A DNA stretch of 64,000 bases, taken from CALDSL01 sp039810245 (GTDB taxonomy: Bacteria > Chloroflexota > Anaerolineae > Anaerolineales > Anaerolineaceae). The position numbers were made by a program, and so were the translations under genes. Shown one piece after another: positions 18,110 to 26,466 of this stretch. The stretch lies in assembly GCA_039810245.1 (NCBI GenBank), contig JBDHWQ010000001.1:372001-436000 (forward strand), in the 5' to 3' direction. The notes below the pieces were generated by a model. It saw only the letters and a program-made list of their open reading frames with translations. It made no database searches and was not told where the DNA came from. How positions within the stretch are numbered: the first letter of the stretch is position 1; the number at the start of each line of letters is the position of its first letter.

Positions 18110-19002
18110 AGATACGCCTGACTGTCCTGTTTCTGCTGCTGGCCTGGCTGCTAGCCGGCTGCGCGCCGGCTGCGAAAACATCCGTAGCCGCGCAAGTGAT
18201 CGCCGTGGAGAGCTTTCTGGCCGATATCACCCGCAATGTGGCCGCCGAGCGGATGACGGTGGACAGCCTGATCCCCGAAGGTATGGACCCGCATACCTTC
18301 GACCCCACCCCACGCGACGTGGCGCGCATGGCGGAAAGCCGCGTGCTGGTGATCAATGGCGCGGGACTGGAAGCCTGGCTGCAGCCGGTGCTGGACAACG
18401 CTGGCGGCGAGCGGCTGGTCATTAATGCATCCGCGGGTCTTACACCGCGCGAACCCGACGCGACCGGCGAAGAGACTGACCCCCACTTCTGGCTCGACCC
18501 GGTCAGCGTTATCCATTACGTGGAAAATATCCGCGACGGACTGACGCAGGTTGACCCGGATGGCAAGGATAGCTATGCGCAAAACGCTGAGGTTTATATC
18601 AGTAAGCTGCGCGAGCTGGATGGCTGGATCCGCGCACAGATTGAGACGATCCCGCCCGAGCGCCGGCTGATGGTGACGAACCACGAAAGTTTTGGCTACT
18701 ACGCCGACCGCTATGGTCTGAAGATCGTTGGCGCGATCCTTTCCAGCGCCAGCGCCAGCGCGGCCCCCTCAGCGCAGGAGCTTTCGGCGCTGATCGAAAC
18801 AATCCGGTCCAGCGGCGCACCGGCCGTGTTCCTCGAAACCGGCACCAATGAACAGCTTGCCCGGCAGCTGGCCGGAGAAACCGGTATCCGCGTGGTGAGC
18901 GGGCTGCAGACCCACTCGCTGGCTGCACCCGGTGGCGGTGCAGGCGATTACATCAGCATGATGCGTTACAATACGGAATTGATTGTGCAGGCTTTGAAAT
19001 GA
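18106..19002 (+). CDS. Metal ABC transporter substrate-binding lipoprotein (ZnuA/TroA family)
   Basis: A 298-residue cluster A-I metal-binding protein captured at the outer membrane face. The signal peptide ends at lipobox LLAGC with C19. Metal-ligand blocks are GMDPHTFDPTPRDVARM, TDPHFWLDPVSVIHYV and TNHESFGYYADRY, with an acidic fourth ligand region in VFLETGTNEQLA. The His-rich loop typical of high-affinity zinc ZnuA is absent, so zinc, manganese or iron are all possible. Its ATG overlaps the regulator's stop codon by four bases. Downstream ATPase and permease complete the importer. Confidence 0.9.
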   Translation: MKIRLTVLFLLLAWLLAGCAPAAKTSVAAQVIAVESFLADITRNVAAERMTVDSLIPEGMDPHTFDPTPRDVARMAESRVLVINGAGLEAWLQPVLDNAGGERLVINASAGLTPREPDATGEETDPHFWLDPVSVIHYVENIRDGLTQVDPDGKDSYAQNAEVYISKLRELDGWIRAQIETIPPERRLMVTNHESFGYYADRYGLKIVGAILSSASASAAPSAQELSALIETIRSSGAPAVFLETGTNEQLARQLAGETGIRVVSGLQTHSLAAPGGGAGDYISMMRYNTELIVQALK

Positions 19003-19817
19003 AATCGGATGACTGCGAAAACGGTCCGGCGCTGCTGGACTTTGACCATATTACCGTTTCTTATAACGGCTCCCCCGTGCTGGATGATATCACCTTCCAG
19101 GTGCCACAGGGCGAGCAGGTTGCCGTTGTAGGGCCGAACGGCGCGGGCAAATCCACACTGTTCAAAGCGCTGGTAGGGCTGCTGCCGCTGCGTGGCGGGC
19201 AGATCCGCATCCACTGCAAGCCGCTGGGCAGCCATACCGACTGCGTGGCTTATGTGCCGCAGCGCGAGCAGGTCGACTGGCGCTTCCCGGTCACCGTGGA
19301 AGACGTGGTCAGCATGGGGCGTTATGGCCGCGCGCAGTGGCTCGGCCGGCTGACGGCGCGCGACCGGGCGATGGTGCGGCGCAGCATGGATCAGCTAGGA
19401 TTACTACCGCTGGCAGGGCGCGCCATCGGCGAGCTTTCCGGCGGGCAGCAGCAGCGCGTCTTCCTCGCGCGCGCGCTGGCACAGGAACCGCATATCCTGG
19501 TGATGGACGAGCCGTTCAACGGCGTGGACGTGACCACCCAGGAAGTGACCCTGCGCCTGCTGGATGCGCTGCGCGCGCAGAACGTGACCGTGCTGGTATC
19601 CACCCACGACCTGACGCTGGCAGCCGAGCGCTTTGCGCGCGTGCTGCTGCTCAACCGCCGGCTGGTGGCTTACGGCAGCCCGGCAGAAGCGCTTAGCCAG
19701 GACGCGTTGGCGGCTGCCTTCGGGCGGCAGATCTTCTCGACCGCCGGCGGGGCGCTGCTGGTGGATGATTGCTGCGGCGCGCACGAGGCGCATTCGCACG
19801 AGGTAGAGCATGATTAG
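18999..19817 (+). CDS. Metal ABC transporter ATP-binding protein
   Basis: A 272-residue ATPase of the manganese/zinc/iron importer. It has Walker A GPNGAGKST near residue 47, Q-loop YVPQREQVDWRFPVTVEDVV (the family form with DWxFP), signature LSGGQQQRV, Walker B ILVMDEP and H-loop STHD. The C-terminus DDCCGAHEAHSHEVEHD is rich in Cys, His and acidic residues and could bind metal, an unusual addition for this subunit. The start overlaps the binding-protein stop by four bases and the end overlaps the permease by eight. Confidence 0.92.
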   Translation: MKSDDCENGPALLDFDHITVSYNGSPVLDDITFQVPQGEQVAVVGPNGAGKSTLFKALVGLLPLRGGQIRIHCKPLGSHTDCVAYVPQREQVDWRFPVTVEDVVSMGRYGRAQWLGRLTARDRAMVRRSMDQLGLLPLAGRAIGELSGGQQQRVFLARALAQEPHILVMDEPFNGVDVTTQEVTLRLLDALRAQNVTVLVSTHDLTLAAERFARVLLLNRRLVAYGSPAEALSQDALAAAFGRQIFSTAGGALLVDDCCGAHEAHSHEVEHD

Positions 19818-20658
19818 CTGGCTGCTGGAACCCTTTTCGTATGCGTTTATGGTTCGCGGGCTGCTTGCCTCGCTGATGGTGGGCGTGCTGTGCGCCGTGA
19901 TCGGTTGTTTTGTGGTGTTGCGCTCGATGGCCTTCCTGGGTGACGCGCTGGCGCACGCCATCTTGCCGGGCGTGGCGGTGGCGTACCTGGTGGGCGCCAA
20001 CCTGATGCTCGGCGCGCTGGTGGCAGCGGTGATCGTGGCGCTGGCTATCGGCTATTTCTCACGCTCTGAGACGATCAAGGAAGATACCGCCATTGGCATC
20101 CTGTTCGCGGCAGCGCTCTCGTTGGGCGTGGCGCTGATCAGCTCGATCCGCACCTACGCGGTAGACCTCAGCCACATCCTGTTTGGCAACGTGCTGGGCG
20201 TCAGCCCACAGGATCTGGCGATCACTGCGGTGATCACCGTGGCGGTGCTGGCAACCCTCGGCGTGCTCTACCGCCCATTCCTGGTCATCTCGTTCGATCC
20301 GGTGCTGGCGGCCACGCTGCGCATGCCGCGCGAGCTGCTGCGCAACCTGCTGCTGGTGCTGCTTTCGCTCACCGTGGTGGTCTCAATGCAGACGGTGGGC
20401 ATCGGGCTGGTGGCGGCCATGCTGGTCACCCCTGGCGCCACGGGGTACCTGCTCACCCGGCGCCTGCCGGTAATGATGCTGGTGTCGGCGGTCGTCGGTG
20501 CGCTTTCTAGCGTGATCGGGCTGTATATCAGCTATTACGCCAACGTGGCATCCGGCGCGGCAGTGGTATTGACCGCCACAGCCTTCTTCTTGCTGGCGTT
20601 TTTCTTCTCCCCGCGCCGCGGGGTGCTCACCACTCTGCGAGGTTCTAATGCGGGCTGA
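19810..20658 (+). CDS. Metal ABC transporter permease (ZnuB/MntB family)
   Basis: A 282-residue integral membrane subunit of the ABC-3 family with about eight helices. Family blocks are FMVRGLLASLMVGVLCAVIGCFVVLRSMAFLGDALAHAILPGVA, containing the D-A-L-A-H-A motif that contacts the ATPase, and LLVLLSLTVVVSMQTVGIGLVAAMLVTPGATGYLLT. It closes the metal-uptake operon, although rsmI overlaps its end by 11 bases and is probably co-transcribed. Confidence 0.92.
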   Translation: MISWLLEPFSYAFMVRGLLASLMVGVLCAVIGCFVVLRSMAFLGDALAHAILPGVAVAYLVGANLMLGALVAAVIVALAIGYFSRSETIKEDTAIGILFAAALSLGVALISSIRTYAVDLSHILFGNVLGVSPQDLAITAVITVAVLATLGVLYRPFLVISFDPVLAATLRMPRELLRNLLLVLLSLTVVVSMQTVGIGLVAAMLVTPGATGYLLTRRLPVMMLVSAVVGALSSVIGLYISYYANVASGAAVVLTATAFFLLAFFFSPRRGVLTTLRGSNAG

Positions 20659-21343
20659 CATGGGTACGCTGTATATTGTTGCTACGCCAATCGGCAACCT
20701 GGATGACATCACCCTGCGCGCCATCAACACCCTGCGCGCGGTAGACGTAATTATCTGCGAAGAGTTGCGCGTGGGCTCCAGTCTGCTCAAGCGGCTGGGC
20801 ATCGAAGCCAAAGAAATTGTGCTGCTCAACGAGCACAACGAAGAAGAGCAGGCCTCGCAAATCGCGCTGCGGCTGGTGCAGGGGCAAAGCATGGCTCTGA
20901 TCTCCGATACCGGCACGCCGGTGTTTGCTGACCCGGGCAGCACGCTGATCTCGCTGGCGTCCAGCTACGGGGTGCGCGTGACCCCCGTGCCCGGGGCCAA
21001 CTCAATCATCGCAGCGCTGTCGATCCTGGATTTCAAGATCGAGCAGTTTGTGTTTGGCGGCTTTCTGCCGCGCGAGCCGGAAAAGCGTCGCGCTGATCTG
21101 GCGCGGCTGCGCGGCCTGCGCATGCCGGTGGTGCTGATGGACACGCCCTACCGCCTGGGCGCGCTGCTGGATGACGTGGCCAAGACCTTTGGCCCCGGCC
21201 AACCGGTGACGGTGGCCTGCGACCTGACCCAGCCCGGCGAGGTGATTTACCGGGGCGGCGCGGCCGGCGTGCGCAAGCAGGTGGGGCAGAAGAAAGCCGA
21301 GTTTATCCTCATCATTCACGGCCCGCCCGCCGGGCGGCGGTAA
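20648..21343 (+). CDS. rsmI: RsmI, 16S rRNA (cytidine-1402-2'-O)-methyltransferase
   Basis: A 231-residue SAM-dependent tetrapyrrole-methylase-fold enzyme that methylates C1402 of 16S rRNA. Diagnostic motifs are GTLYIVATPIGNLDDITLRAI at the start, ALISDTGTPVFADPG and VTPVPGANSIIAALS. The family YLP-like block is FGGFLPREPEKRRA. E. coli RsmI has about 286 residues; this one stops after the methylase core and lacks the small C-terminal helical domain. Two starts are possible: ATG 20648, overlapping the permease stop and preceded by AGGTT, or ATG 20660 directly before GTLYIV. Confidence 0.92.
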   Translation: MRADMGTLYIVATPIGNLDDITLRAINTLRAVDVIICEELRVGSSLLKRLGIEAKEIVLLNEHNEEEQASQIALRLVQGQSMALISDTGTPVFADPGSTLISLASSYGVRVTPVPGANSIIAALSILDFKIEQFVFGGFLPREPEKRRADLARLRGLRMPVVLMDTPYRLGALLDDVAKTFGPGQPVTVACDLTQPGEVIYRGGAAGVRKQVGQKKAEFILIIHGPPAGRR

Positions 21344-21371
21344 AGCAATGTTCCCGGAAGGCCAGATGCAT

Positions 21372-22211
21372 ATGAACGAGCAGTACGTTACGGTTGGTTC
21401 GTGGCGCATCCACACTTTCTGCGCTGGAGAGCGTGGCAGCGCGGTAGTGCTGCTGCACGGCGGCGGGGTAGACAGCGCGCGGCTGTCGTGGGAGCTGCTG
21501 ATCCCGGCGCTGGCGCGCGAGCACCGCGTATTCGCTCCCGACCTGCCGGGCTATGGCGAGAGCGATCACCCGCAGATGGATTACACCACCGAGAGCTATA
21601 TCGCCTTCCTGGAGCGTTTCCTGGACGCGCTGGGTTTGCAGCGCGGGAGCCTGGCGGGGATTTCGATGGGTGGGGCCATCGCGCTGGGCTTTACGCTGGC
21701 ACACCCCGAGCGGGTGGAAAAGCTGGCGCTGCTCGACAGCTACGGCCTGCAGCGCGCCGCGGCCTATCACAAATTGAGCTACCTGTTCGTGCGCGCGCCA
21801 GGCGTCAACGCGCTGAGCTGGGCGCTGATGCGCAACCGCCCGGCCATCCGCTACACGCTGGGCGCGCTGCTCAAACGGCCCGGCGCGATCACACCCGCGC
21901 TGGTGGAGCTGGCCTACCGCGAAGCCACGCGTCCCGGCGCGAACCGCGCCTGGACCGCCTTCCAAAACAGCGAAATGACCTGGAACGGCACGCGCACCTG
22001 TTACCTCGACCGGCTGGGCGAGATACACACCCCTACCCTGATCCTGCACGGCACCAAAGACAGCGCCGTGCCGCCGGAGTGCGCGCGCCAGGCGGCGGCG
22101 CGCATCCCCGGGGCACGGCTGGAATGGATCGAAGGCGCCGGTCACTGGCCGCAGCGCGACGACCCGGCCGGGGTCGAGCGCGTGCTGACCGCGTTCCTGC
22201 GCGACGGATAG
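21372..22211 (+). CDS. Alpha/beta hydrolase
   Basis: A 279-residue alpha/beta-hydrolase of the lactonase/lipase-like type. The oxyanion-hole region is VVLLHGGGVDSARLSW, and DLPGYGESD follows. The nucleophile elbow is GISMGGA (Ser), the acid is in LILHGTKDSAVPPE (Asp) and the base in EGAGHWPQRDDP (His). ATG 21372 is preferred since GGAAGG lies nine bases upstream; ATG 21366 would leave only three. It follows rsmI by four bases or so and converges stop-to-stop with a lipoprotein gene. The substrate is not predictable. Confidence 0.85.
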   Translation: MNEQYVTVGSWRIHTFCAGERGSAVVLLHGGGVDSARLSWELLIPALAREHRVFAPDLPGYGESDHPQMDYTTESYIAFLERFLDALGLQRGSLAGISMGGAIALGFTLAHPERVEKLALLDSYGLQRAAAYHKLSYLFVRAPGVNALSWALMRNRPAIRYTLGALLKRPGAITPALVELAYREATRPGANRAWTAFQNSEMTWNGTRTCYLDRLGEIHTPTLILHGTKDSAVPPECARQAAARIPGARLEWIEGAGHWPQRDDPAGVERVLTAFLRDG

Positions 22212-22212
22212 C

Positions 22213-23022
22213 TTACGGCTGGTACACCGCCAGCGAGCGAATCATCGCGTCCAACTTGCTCAGGTCGGGCGTAAAGCGCTCGGGCGGCTGCCCATTCAGC
22301 AGATCGGTCAGCTTGGCCAGGTAGCCGGGGAAGTCATTCATCGCGTCGGCCTGTTCCTGAGTCACCTGCGAACCGGCGGGCAGATCCGGGTGGGTCACCG
22401 GAAGCACCGCGGCGACATAGTACTTGCCGTCGCTGGTCAGGCCCTGGAAGGTGTAGAACAGCTCGTTATTGTTGATCGGCAGCGGGGCCTGGTCGAACTG
22501 GGTCAGGAAGCGCACCCCGCTCCCGTTCTGGAAGTCGAGGAACTGCACCTGCGCGTGCATCACCTGGGTAGCGTTGAACAGCGGCAGGAACGGCAGGTAT
22601 TCCCCGGGCTGGCGCGATTGCAGCAGCGCCTGAAGGTTGGCGAGCATTGTTCCGAGCCCTTCATTACTCGCAGCCATTTCCGCCACCGGGTAGACGAACA
22701 CCTGCGGCTTGTGCATGTGTTGCGCCACCGGGTAGCCCTGCAGCGTCAGGCGGCGGAACTCGGGCGCAACGTCCCACGTAGGACCACCGGCGCTGGCCGC
22801 TACCGCCGGAACAGTCTCGACAGATACGTCCTGCGCCACGCCGGAAACATCCAGCGTGATGCCCGTTGGCGCAGCTGTTGGCGCGGCGGTAGCCGGCGGC
22901 GTGGTGGGAACAGCCGCGGTTGGCACAGCCGTCGGTGCGGCCGGCGTGGTCACCTGGCACGCGGCCAGAAGGAAGATGGCGGCGGCCAGTAATATGGTTG
23001 ATAAGAATTTATGCATGTTCAT
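22213..23022 (-). CDS. Hypothetical lipoprotein
   Basis: A 269-residue lipoprotein: signal peptide MNMHKFLSTILLAAAIFLLAAC with lipid Cys 22, an Ala/Pro/Thr linker to about residue 75, then a globular domain. The domain contains QGYPVAQHMHKPQVFVYPVAEM, LLQSRQPGEYLPFLPLF, QVQFLDFQNGSGVRFLTQFDQAPLPINN and DGKYYVAAVLPVTHPDLP. The family is not recognised. The start at 23022 has AAAGG seven bases upstream; longer starts lie before the signal peptide and are not credible. It is monocistronic. Confidence 0.75.
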   Translation of the reverse strand: MNMHKFLSTILLAAAIFLLAACQVTTPAAPTAVPTAAVPTTPPATAAPTAAPTGITLDVSGVAQDVSVETVPAVAASAGGPTWDVAPEFRRLTLQGYPVAQHMHKPQVFVYPVAEMAASNEGLGTMLANLQALLQSRQPGEYLPFLPLFNATQVMHAQVQFLDFQNGSGVRFLTQFDQAPLPINNNELFYTFQGLTSDGKYYVAAVLPVTHPDLPAGSQVTQEQADAMNDFPGYLAKLTDLLNGQPPERFTPDLSKLDAMIRSLAVYQP

Positions 23023-23139
23023 TCGAGAGCCTTTCTTCATCCCATTCGGTTGATCTTTCCTATTCTTGACGAAATCCATCAGCAATTTGTTCCGTGAGAT
23101 GTTGGTTACTCCGTGTAATATTCTCGTTCTATCGGCGTT

Positions 23140-23478
23140 ATGAATAACGTATCCCAATATCTACAGGAGCATATTGATATGAAAGGCTATGACTCGTTTT
23201 TTGAAGCCCCAGGAACCATTGAGTCTCACATATGCCACGTGTGCGGAACCACTTGTGACGTCGAGAGAAATAAGTATGCCCCCACAAACCATATTGCGGC
23301 ACTGGCCAAAAAGTCGACCTACCATGATTATTTTTTCTGCCCATATCGAGGAGAAGCATGGCATGAAAAGGCGATGGAACTCGTAAAAGCTATTGAAGAG
23401 ACACCCAGCAGCCGGGTAGCCGAGCTGATGAAACTCGATCTGCAAGACTTGCTGCAAAAATACGTCCCAAAGGAATAG
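23140..23478 (+). CDS. Small hypothetical protein with Cys pairs, low GC
   Basis: Up to 112 residues, with CHVCGTTCDV and a later FFCPYRGEAWHE block: four Cys spaced as in a zinc-binding module. A C-terminal helical region is VAELMKLDLQDLLQKY. The base composition is clearly lower in GC than the neighbours, and the gene stands alone beside the repeat elements, which hints at acquisition. A second ATG at 23179, nine bases after AGGAG, would remove 13 residues and is the better-supplied start. A terminator follows. No known function. Confidence 0.6.
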   Translation: MNNVSQYLQEHIDMKGYDSFFEAPGTIESHICHVCGTTCDVERNKYAPTNHIAALAKKSTYHDYFFCPYRGEAWHEKAMELVKAIEETPSSRVAELMKLDLQDLLQKYVPKE

Positions 23479-23529
23479 GCCGACCGTACTGCCGAAGGTG
23501 GGCGTACTTGTGCTGCCGAGAGAACCCGG

Positions 23530-23575
23530 AAAACCCGACCGGCTTATATGCCTTCCGGGTGGGTTTTGTTTGGAA
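23530..23575 (+). terminator. Rho-independent terminator after the small gene
   Basis: AAAACCCGACCGG pairs with CCGGGTGGGTTTT (two mismatches) around a 12-base loop and is followed by GTTTGG. Confidence 0.6.
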
Positions 23576-23593
23576 TATATCACCCCAAAAAGC

Positions 23594-23736
23594 GTAGGGG
23601 CTAGGCGAGAGAATTCCACCTGGCCGTATATAACCGAATAGCCTCGCCCCGGGGTATGGTTGCGCTTTCAGCCAGCGCCGGGGCGAGGCTATCAGGCTGC
23701 ATATGGCCGGGTTGTGCTCCCCCGCCTCGCCCCTAC
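23594..23736. repeat. Compound palindromic repeat, copy 1 (MITE/REP-like)
   Basis: 143 bases bounded by inverted ends GTAGGGGC...GCCCCTAC. Inside lies a perfect 15-base inner stem, ATAGCCTCGCCCCGG (23638-23652), with its complement at 23678-23692. The core GGGGCGAGGC appears four times in alternating orientation (the outer left copy has T for G). It codes for nothing. Confidence 0.75.
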
Positions 23737-23768
23737 AGTTGATATGCTATTACATATGTCCATTTTTC

Positions 23769-23904
23769 GTAGGAGCGAGGCGAGAAAAAGCGCGAATCTC
23801 GTAAATCGCCTCATAGCCTCGCCCCGGGGATGGCACTCGAACGACCCGGGGCGAGGCTTTGGGGTTCTTTATGGCCGGGTTGTGCTCTCCCGCCTCGCCC
23901 CTAC
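23769..23904. repeat. Compound palindromic repeat, copy 2
   Basis: 136 bases, same order as copy 1: outer arm GTAGGAGCGAGGCGAGA, inner stem AGCCTCGCCCCGGG (23815-23827) with its complement at 23845-23858, then ATGGCCGGGTTGTGCTC shared with copy 1, then the outer arm ending CCTCGCCCCTAC. It is separated from copy 1 by 32 unrelated bases. The stretch 23479-23969 holds only these repeats and two terminators; no gene is seen in it. Confidence 0.75.
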
Positions 23905-23925
23905 TTTTTTGGGATAATCCGTCAG

Positions 23926-23962
23926 GCACACAAACAAAAACGAGACGCAATGCGCCTCGTTT
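23926..23962 (-). terminator. Terminator of tRNA-Glu
   Basis: On the minus strand an 11-base stem AAACGAGGCGC with GCGTCTCGTTT (one mismatch), loop ATT, then TTGTTTG, immediately after the tRNA. Confidence 0.75.
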
Positions 23963-23969
23963 CTTTCAG

Positions 23970-24041
23970 TGCCCCCATCGGGACTCGAACCCGAGTTATG
24001 GCCTTGAAAGGGCCGTGTCCTAACCGCTAGACCATGGGGGC
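23970..24041 (-). tRNA. tRNA-Glu (UUC)
   Basis: A 72-nt cloverleaf on the minus strand. Acceptor GCCCCCA pairs with TGGGGGC, discriminator A. The D arm is GTCTAGCGGTTAGGAC, the anticodon loop CTTTCAA with anticodon TTC at 24006-24008, and the T arm CTCGGGTTCGAGTCCCG region. CCA is not encoded. Confidence 0.97.
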
Positions 24042-24053
24042 CTGACGAAGTGT

Positions 24054-24081
24054 ATTGTATCAGATATGCGCCGGGTGTCAA
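24054..24081 (-). promoter_or_regulatory. Promoter of tRNA-Glu
   Basis: Minus strand TTGACA (24076-24081) and TACAAT (24054-24059) are 16 bases apart with TGA before the -10, placing the start a few bases upstream of the tRNA. Confidence 0.8.
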
Positions 24082-24128
24082 GATTTTCTCCCCGGATCGC
24101 ACCATCTTTTTTGCCGCGCGCTGCCGCT

Positions 24129-24800
<672 letters not shown>

Positions 24801-24840
24801 TGCCTTACCCTCCTCTTCTACCAGTACATCCAACACCTAT

Positions 24841-24874
24841 ATTGTACAAGAAGCGCGCGGTTGTGCTTTATAAT
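24841..24874. promoter_or_regulatory. Overlapping divergent promoters, SRAP gene / FTCD gene
   Basis: TATAAT at 24869-24874 (plus) serves the FTCD gene 29 bases downstream. TACAAT on the minus strand (24841-24846) faces the SRAP gene. The plus-strand TTGTAC (24842-24847) overlaps the minus -10, but the spacer of 21 bases is long, so the plus promoter may rely mainly on its -10. Confidence 0.45.
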
Positions 24875-24902
24875 AACCCTATTCTATTCCAGAGAGGATT
24901 TT

Positions 24903-26450
24903 ATGGCCGTCCCTGTCGTCGAGTGTATCCCCAACTATTCCGAAGCGCGCCGCCCGGAAGTCGTAGAAAGCATCGTCCAGTCCATTGTCGAGGTGGAGGG
25001 CGTGACCCTGTTGGACCGCCATTCTGACCTGGACCACAATCGCACCGTGCTGACTTTTGTCGGCGCGCCGGCAGCTGTGGAAGAAGCCGCGTTCCGCTCA
25101 ATCGCGCGCGCCGCGCAGCTCATCGACCTGGACCACCACACCGGCGAGCACCCGCGCATGGGCGCCACCGACGTGGTGCCGTTTGTGCCGATTAGCGATA
25201 TCAGCATGCAGGAATGTGTAGAGATGGCGCGCCGGTTGGGCAAGCGCGTGGGCAGCGAGCTGAATATCCCGGTATACCTTTACGAAGAAGCCGCCACCCG
25301 CCCCGAGCGCCAGAATCTGGAGAACATTCGCCGCGGCGAGTATGAAACCCTCAAGCTGGAGATCGGCAGCAACCCGCTGCGCGTCCCCGATTTTGGCCCG
25401 TCACAGCTCAGCCCGGCCGGCGCCACCGTGATCGGCGCGCGCCAGCCGCTGATCGCCTTCAACGTCTACCTGACCACGTCGGATATCAGCATCGCGCAGA
25501 AAATCGCGCGCGCCGTGCGCCAGTCGAATGGCGGGATGCGCTACGTCAAGGCGTTGGGCCTGCAGGTAGAAGGGTTAGCGCAGGTCTCGATGAACCTGAC
25601 CAACTTCCGCCAGTCGCCTATCGCGCGCGTGGTGGAAATGGTGCGGCGCGAGGCGCAGCGCTACGGGGTCAGCGTGCACCACACCGAGCTGGTTGGCCTG
25701 GTTCCGCAGGAAGCCTTGAATGAAGCTGCCACCTGGTACCTGCAGCTCGACGATTTCGAGGCGCAGCAGATCCTGGAAACCCGGCTGTACCAGGGCAAAA
25801 CCGGCGCCCCGGCCGCCCCAACCGGGCCGGCCTTTATCGACGAACTGGCAGCGGGCAAGGCCACCCCGGGCGGCGGCTCGGCAGCCGCATTCACCGGCGC
25901 GGAAGCCGCGGCATTGGTCTCGATGGTGGCGCGGCTGACAGTGGGCAAAAAGAAATACGCTGACGTGGAAAGCCAGATGTGGGAAGTGATCGAGGCATCC
26001 GAAGCCCTGCGCGCGCAGCTCACCCGGGCCGTAGAGCAGGATTCGGCCGCTTTCGATGAAATCATGGCGGCGATGAAGCTGCCCAAAGACACCGAAGAGC
26101 AGCAGGCTGCCCGCGGCGAGGCAATGGAGCTGGCCACGCGCGGCGCAATGGCCGTGCCATTTGGTGTGGCGCAGGCCGCGGTGGAGGTGATGGCGCTGGC
26201 GCTGCAGGTGGTGCAGAAAGGTAACCTCAACGCCATCACCGACGGCGGCTCGGCGGCCGCCCTGGCGCGCGCCGCGTTGACCGGCGCGGGGTTGAACGTG
26301 CGCACCAACTGGCTCAGCCTGGCCGACCGGGCCTTCGCGCAGCCTATGCTCAATGACCTGTCGGCGCTGGAACAGCGCGCCGCCGGGCTGGAAGCCGAAA
26401 TCCGGCAGACATTAATCGAACGCGGGCATTTACCGCTGGAACAAGCCTGA
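24903..26450 (+). CDS. Bifunctional glutamate formiminotransferase / formiminotetrahydrofolate cyclodeaminase
   Basis: A 515-residue fusion. The first half (residues 1-300) is formiminotransferase: MAVPVVECIPNYSE, GEHPRMGATDVVPF with the catalytic His 83, and GMRYVKALGLQVE. It transfers the formimino group of N-formimino-glutamate to tetrahydrofolate. The second half (about 315-515), beginning FIDELAAGKATPGGGSAAA, is the four-helix cyclodeaminase that converts the product to methenyl-THF and ammonia. Both activities belong to histidine degradation, but no hut genes lie nearby, so a folate one-carbon role is possible. GAGAGGATTTT precedes ATG 24903; an upstream TTG frame would include the -10 box. 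dcd follows at 16 bases. Confidence 0.94.
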   Translation: MAVPVVECIPNYSEARRPEVVESIVQSIVEVEGVTLLDRHSDLDHNRTVLTFVGAPAAVEEAAFRSIARAAQLIDLDHHTGEHPRMGATDVVPFVPISDISMQECVEMARRLGKRVGSELNIPVYLYEEAATRPERQNLENIRRGEYETLKLEIGSNPLRVPDFGPSQLSPAGATVIGARQPLIAFNVYLTTSDISIAQKIARAVRQSNGGMRYVKALGLQVEGLAQVSMNLTNFRQSPIARVVEMVRREAQRYGVSVHHTELVGLVPQEALNEAATWYLQLDDFEAQQILETRLYQGKTGAPAAPTGPAFIDELAAGKATPGGGSAAAFTGAEAAALVSMVARLTVGKKKYADVESQMWEVIEASEALRAQLTRAVEQDSAAFDEIMAAMKLPKDTEEQQAARGEAMELATRGAMAVPFGVAQAAVEVMALALQVVQKGNLNAITDGGSAAALARAALTGAGLNVRTNWLSLADRAFAQPMLNDLSALEQRAAGLEAEIRQTLIERGHLPLEQA

Positions 26451-26466
26451 TCTGGGAGAAACGAAA

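Noticed and set aside
21312..22145. Minus-strand frame of 277 codons
   Set aside because: Opposite the alpha/beta hydrolase with its intact catalytic triad.
23594..23904. CRISPR array
   Set aside because: Only two units, each a large palindrome with unequal internal parts; no regular short repeat-spacer series and no cas genes.
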